Assembly (NCBI RefSeq): GCF_021390575.1 | Contig: NZ_JAJEJQ010000003.1 | Location: 674,001 to 738,000 of the forward strand | Length of the DNA stretch: 64,000 nt | Source: Paraburkholderia adhaesiva | GTDB lineage: Bacteria > Pseudomonadota > Gammaproteobacteria > Burkholderiales > Burkholderiaceae | Direction: 5' to 3' | Notes under the pieces: generated by a model | Told to the model about the DNA's origin: nothing | The model's input: the letters and a program-made list of their open reading frames with translations, nothing else | The model's database searches: none | Part shown: positions 61,170 through 64,000 of the stretch, piece by piece | Position numbering within the stretch: position 1 is the stretch's first letter | Layout: every line of letters starts with the position of its first letter | Program-made: the position numbers and the translations under genes

Positions 61170-62876
61170 ATGCGTATGCGTAGACAGTATGATTTCCATG
61201 GGTCGAAACATCGGCGGTGGTCTGCTCTGGCGAACGGACCGGTCGTGGTACTTCTATGGGCGATGAATGTGTCCTGCGCGCCGGCTGGGGAATTGGGGCC
61301 GTCTCCGGCCGCTTTGACTACCAGTGCACCCGTCATGGTGCGTGTATTCCCGGCCGGAAGCCCTCAGGAAAAGACCGTCCAAGCGGCACTGCAGCACGCC
61401 CTGCATCAGGGCGTACTGCCCACAACGCTGCCGGAGGTCGACCAGTGGTCGGCACGTCTGACTGTCGCGCTGCGTGAGGGGGGATTTCCTCTTGGCCAGG
61501 TGCTGATGACGCAGGAAGACTGGGAGTCCCATTTCCGGACAGGACAGATGGTGTTCACGGCCTTTCCGGGCCGTGTAAGCGAGATCGTCGTCCACAACAA
61601 GTCACGCGTGGCGGACGACCGGCTCTATCGCCTCGTGACGCATGCATTGTGCGGGGCCGTGAAACTGGACGGGGGGTGTCTCTTCCAGACCTCGCGTTTC
61701 GAGCGGACCACGCAGTTGCTGCAGGATCTGCCCGGCGTGGCACTTGACGGTGCGCCGCGGTTCGGGCCGGGCACGGGCACGGGTACCGTGAAGGTCGATT
61801 TCGCGGTCACGCAGAAGGGAAAGCCTGTTTCAGCAAACGTCACGGTCGATAACAAAGGGATCGAGACTACGGGCAGCGTGCGCGCCGGGCTGGGTGTCTC
61901 GGCCAATAACTACTTCGGGCTCGGTGAAGAGTACGCGTTCACGATCACCGGGACCGACAAGCGGACATGGACCGGGTCGTTGGCTGGAAGCATCCCGGTC
62001 TTCTCTAACGGGCTGCGGCTGACCGGTGGTTTCGTCCGGGAGCAGTATGCCGTGTTTGCGGGCGGGACCGATCTGGTCGGTGTGGCCGACACGTTCTCCG
62101 CCGGCTTTCTTTACCCCTTTACGCGGGGTCTAGACCGCAACGTCTGGGGTGGTCTGTCAATGCTGCACACCAATACGTCGCTGGAGTTCAGCAATTTCAA
62201 TGTAGCGACACACACCAGACTCGACTCGGTGCAGCTCTCGCTGACTGCCAACAACGGCGACCGTGCGCAGCAGTTGCGCACGAACGTGTGGAGTGCCCAG
62301 GGTGCACTGACCCTGGGCCACCAGAGCAACGATGATCCGAATGACTCGGGGCCACACCGGGCCGGCACTTACCTGAAGCTGGCCGGCACTGGCTTCGGGA
62401 CCTATGCCCTGAACCGCCCAGGTGATCTCTTCCTGAGCGGGCGTATCACGGCACAGCTGTCAGACCGGAACCTGGATCCGAGCGAGCAGCTCACGCTGGG
62501 TGGCCCGACGGCAGTTCGCGCATACCCCACCGACGAGCCGTCAGCCGACGAAGGCGTTATTGTGAACGTGGGCTTGTACCGGCGGTTCTCCGTGGCGACG
62601 GGTCACCAGATACAGCCTGGGCTCTTTGTCGACTATGCGCTGGCGCGTGTGAACCACAGCCCCTGGCCGGACTGGGCTTCAGCCTTTCCGGGCGTACCCG
62701 GTGTTGGAAATATCCGGCATCTCGCCGGATACGGGGCGAGCGTGGACTGGCTGACGCCCATCGGCGCCACCTTCTCGGTGTCCGTCTCCAAGGCGTTCGG
62801 CTTTTCGGACGATTCATGGGTAGAACCGGGTCGCAAGCCCATGCAGTACTGGCTGGCAGTGACCTGGAATCACTAG
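61170..62876 (+). CDS. TpsB outer membrane transporter (ShlB/FhaC family)
   Basis: 568 residues. A signal peptide (hydrophobic VVVLLWAMNVSCA about residues 25-37) is followed by POTRA domains (about 55-210) and a 16-strand beta-barrel with the family motif LGGPTAVRAYP (about 440-450), ending in a hydrophobic strand with a terminal His, not the usual Phe (LAVTWNH). It secretes the TpsA exoprotein and recognises its TPS domain. The start may instead be ATG 61176. It is separated from tpsA by an IS and about 2.9 kb. Confidence 0.88.
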   Translation: MRMRRQYDFHGSKHRRWSALANGPVVVLLWAMNVSCAPAGELGPSPAALTTSAPVMVRVFPAGSPQEKTVQAALQHALHQGVLPTTLPEVDQWSARLTVALREGGFPLGQVLMTQEDWESHFRTGQMVFTAFPGRVSEIVVHNKSRVADDRLYRLVTHALCGAVKLDGGCLFQTSRFERTTQLLQDLPGVALDGAPRFGPGTGTGTVKVDFAVTQKGKPVSANVTVDNKGIETTGSVRAGLGVSANNYFGLGEEYAFTITGTDKRTWTGSLAGSIPVFSNGLRLTGGFVREQYAVFAGGTDLVGVADTFSAGFLYPFTRGLDRNVWGGLSMLHTNTSLEFSNFNVATHTRLDSVQLSLTANNGDRAQQLRTNVWSAQGALTLGHQSNDDPNDSGPHRAGTYLKLAGTGFGTYALNRPGDLFLSGRITAQLSDRNLDPSEQLTLGGPTAVRAYPTDEPSADEGVIVNVGLYRRFSVATGHQIQPGLFVDYALARVNHSPWPDWASAFPGVPGVGNIRHLAGYGASVDWLTPIGATFSVSVSKAFGFSDDSWVEPGRKPMQYWLAVTWNH

Positions 62877-62906
62877 AGTCCCCGTCGTTTTCTTTCTGGA
62901 TACATC

Positions 62907-64000
62907 ATGGCAGACAAGTTTCCACTGAACGAATTCGAATACCACGCCTACCGGCGCGACCGCGAGCAGGCTGCGCGCACGCTGATCCGGTTGCTCGAGA
63001 TCGTCGACGCCAACTACGGCGTGCTGATGGACATCGATACCTGGGCGCAGTCAGAATCGGCCGGCGACATCATGGACGATCACCTGCTTACGCGGCTGAC
63101 GAGCGCCATCACCACCCTTGCGACGGACCCCGAATTCTCGGTCTCGGACTTCGGCGTAGCCCGCCTGGCATTGTTTCACCGGTGGTTGTCGGCGCTCTTT
63201 TCGGCGAGCCCTTTCCGTAATGCGGATCACATCCTCCGTTCGCTAGGCACGGCGTCGGACGCCAAGCATATTCTGCAGCTGCGCAACGCCGAATCGCGCA
63301 AGTTCCAGCTCTTCTACCTTACCGACTCCGAGGTACGGCTCGACTGGGATGTCTTCTGGGAATTCGACAAGGTGCGGGCGGCCAACCTTGCTATTTCCAT
63401 TCTTTCCACGCGGCTGATGGCCTCGCCCTCGGCTCACGCGAAACGGGAAATGCTGTTGCGCTGGCTGCCGCCACGCCTGCCTGAGCTGGAATGGGACCAG
63501 TTGCCCGGTGGTGTCATCCACGATGCCTACATGCACTGCTCCTATGCCGACTTGCCTGGCAAGCACGACATCAAGCGCTCCATCAATGCACTGATCGAGC
63601 GCAAGCTGGCGAGCCTGGGGCTGTTCGACGTGACGCGCCCGGCGCAGACACCTGCGGACGGAGAAAAGCCCGTGCTCCTGGTGGTGCTGGAGTGGTTTTC
63701 CAAAAACCACTCGATCTACCGCACCCACTCGCAGACGATGGTGGCCATGCGGGACAGGTTCCACCTTATCGGCATGGGCTACGAGGACCGGGTCGATGAA
63801 GTGGGCAGGGACGTGTTCCACGAGTTTATCCCGATCCGCGGCGCTCACCTCTGGGAACATGTGGCGCATGTACGGGAGGTGAGTGAGACCCGTAACGTCC
63901 AGGTCATGTACATGCCCAGCGTCGGGATGTTCCCGACCACTATGGTTCTTGCATGCCTGCGGGTTGCCCCGCTGCAGATGATGGCGCTGGGCCATCCGGC
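62907..64000 (+). CDS. HMW1C-family N-glycosyltransferase, N-terminal part
   Basis: Only the first 364 codons lie in the window; the family is about 620 residues. The visible part has the all-alpha domain of HMW1C proteins, then the start of the GT41-type core: FSKNHSIYRTHSQTMVAMRD, HLIGMGYEDRVDEVGRDVFHEF, MYMPSVGMFPTTM and ALGHPA, each matching conserved HMW1C strings. HMW1C enzymes transfer glucose or galactose from UDP-sugar in the cytoplasm to Asn of N-X-S/T in an adhesin before it is exported. tpsB ends 30 bp upstream, so the two are probably one transcript. The best candidate acceptor is TpsA at 44311. Confidence 0.85.
   Translation, partial: MADKFPLNEFEYHAYRRDREQAARTLIRLLEIVDANYGVLMDIDTWAQSESAGDIMDDHLLTRLTSAITTLATDPEFSVSDFGVARLALFHRWLSALFSASPFRNADHILRSLGTASDAKHILQLRNAESRKFQLFYLTDSEVRLDWDVFWEFDKVRAANLAISILSTRLMASPSAHAKREMLLRWLPPRLPELEWDQLPGGVIHDAYMHCSYADLPGKHDIKRSINALIERKLASLGLFDVTRPAQTPADGEKPVLLVVLEWFSKNHSIYRTHSQTMVAMRDRFHLIGMGYEDRVDEVGRDVFHEFIPIRGAHLWEHVAHVREVSETRNVQVMYMPSVGMFPTTMVLACLRVAPLQMMALGHP

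Noticed and set aside
60762..61336. Several short frames upstream of tpsB on both strands
   Set aside because: No ribosome sites or recognisable features; overlapping each other in all phases.

Overview
The base composition, the IS families present and the protein types (NodT/HlyD efflux, a 13-type hydroxylated-lipid radical SAM enzyme of the hopanoid pathway, OmpC-like porin, BKACE catabolic genes) point to a Burkholderiaceae genome, most likely Paraburkholderia/Caballeronia or a close relative. This is an inference from the sequence alone; there is no rRNA or tRNA in the window.

Region 1 (1-14.6 kb) is a chromosomal block of envelope and stress functions: the tail of one NodT outer-membrane factor, a minus-strand efflux operon (AI-2E transporter, NodT, HlyD, DUF2955-type membrane protein, small ion channel), an outer-membrane barrel, a small secreted basic protein, a FabI-type enoyl reductase, TerC, a lipoprotein, a SulP transporter with STAS domain, a VIT1/CCC1-like protein and a lone hpnJ. 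Three near-palindromic GGAC-N4-GTCY boxes sit in the gaps here, with a fourth at 26.1 kb; they resemble sites of DosR/NarL-type response regulators.

Region 2 (15.4-25.0 kb) is a catabolic locus. A divergent AraC-type regulator faces a row of BKACE enzyme, MFS transporter, quinone oxidoreductase, TauD-type dioxygenase, alpha/beta hydrolase, Rieske ferredoxin, acyl-CoA synthetase and porin. Three 16-bp repeats between regulator and first enzyme are probable operators. The substrate cannot be read from the sequence.

Region 3 (25-43.5 kb) is an IS-scarred zone. Two identical 1235-bp IS3-family copies in opposite orientation, each with its own 3-bp target duplication, have broken a ClpP-like/LprI-like gene and a fimbrial adhesin gene. 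Between them lie a LysR regulator, a TonB-C protein, an IS66 element and an inactive IS5/IS3 chimera. A chaperone-usher fimbrial cluster follows (adhesin, major pilin, chaperone, usher, second chaperone), then a decayed IS407-like element.

Region 4 (44.3-64 kb) is the most striking part: a two-partner secretion system with a 4648-residue exoprotein (TpsA), its TpsB transporter, and the start of an HMW1C-family cytoplasmic N-glycosyltransferase. The exoprotein is built of long perfect repeats in which nearly every seventh residue begins an N-X-S/T sequon, the acceptor motif of HMW1C enzymes. The likely reading is a giant, very heavily N-glycosylated surface adhesin. An IS3-type element and remnants of another IS and of a cytochrome bd operon (cydB tail, cydX) separate tpsA from tpsB.
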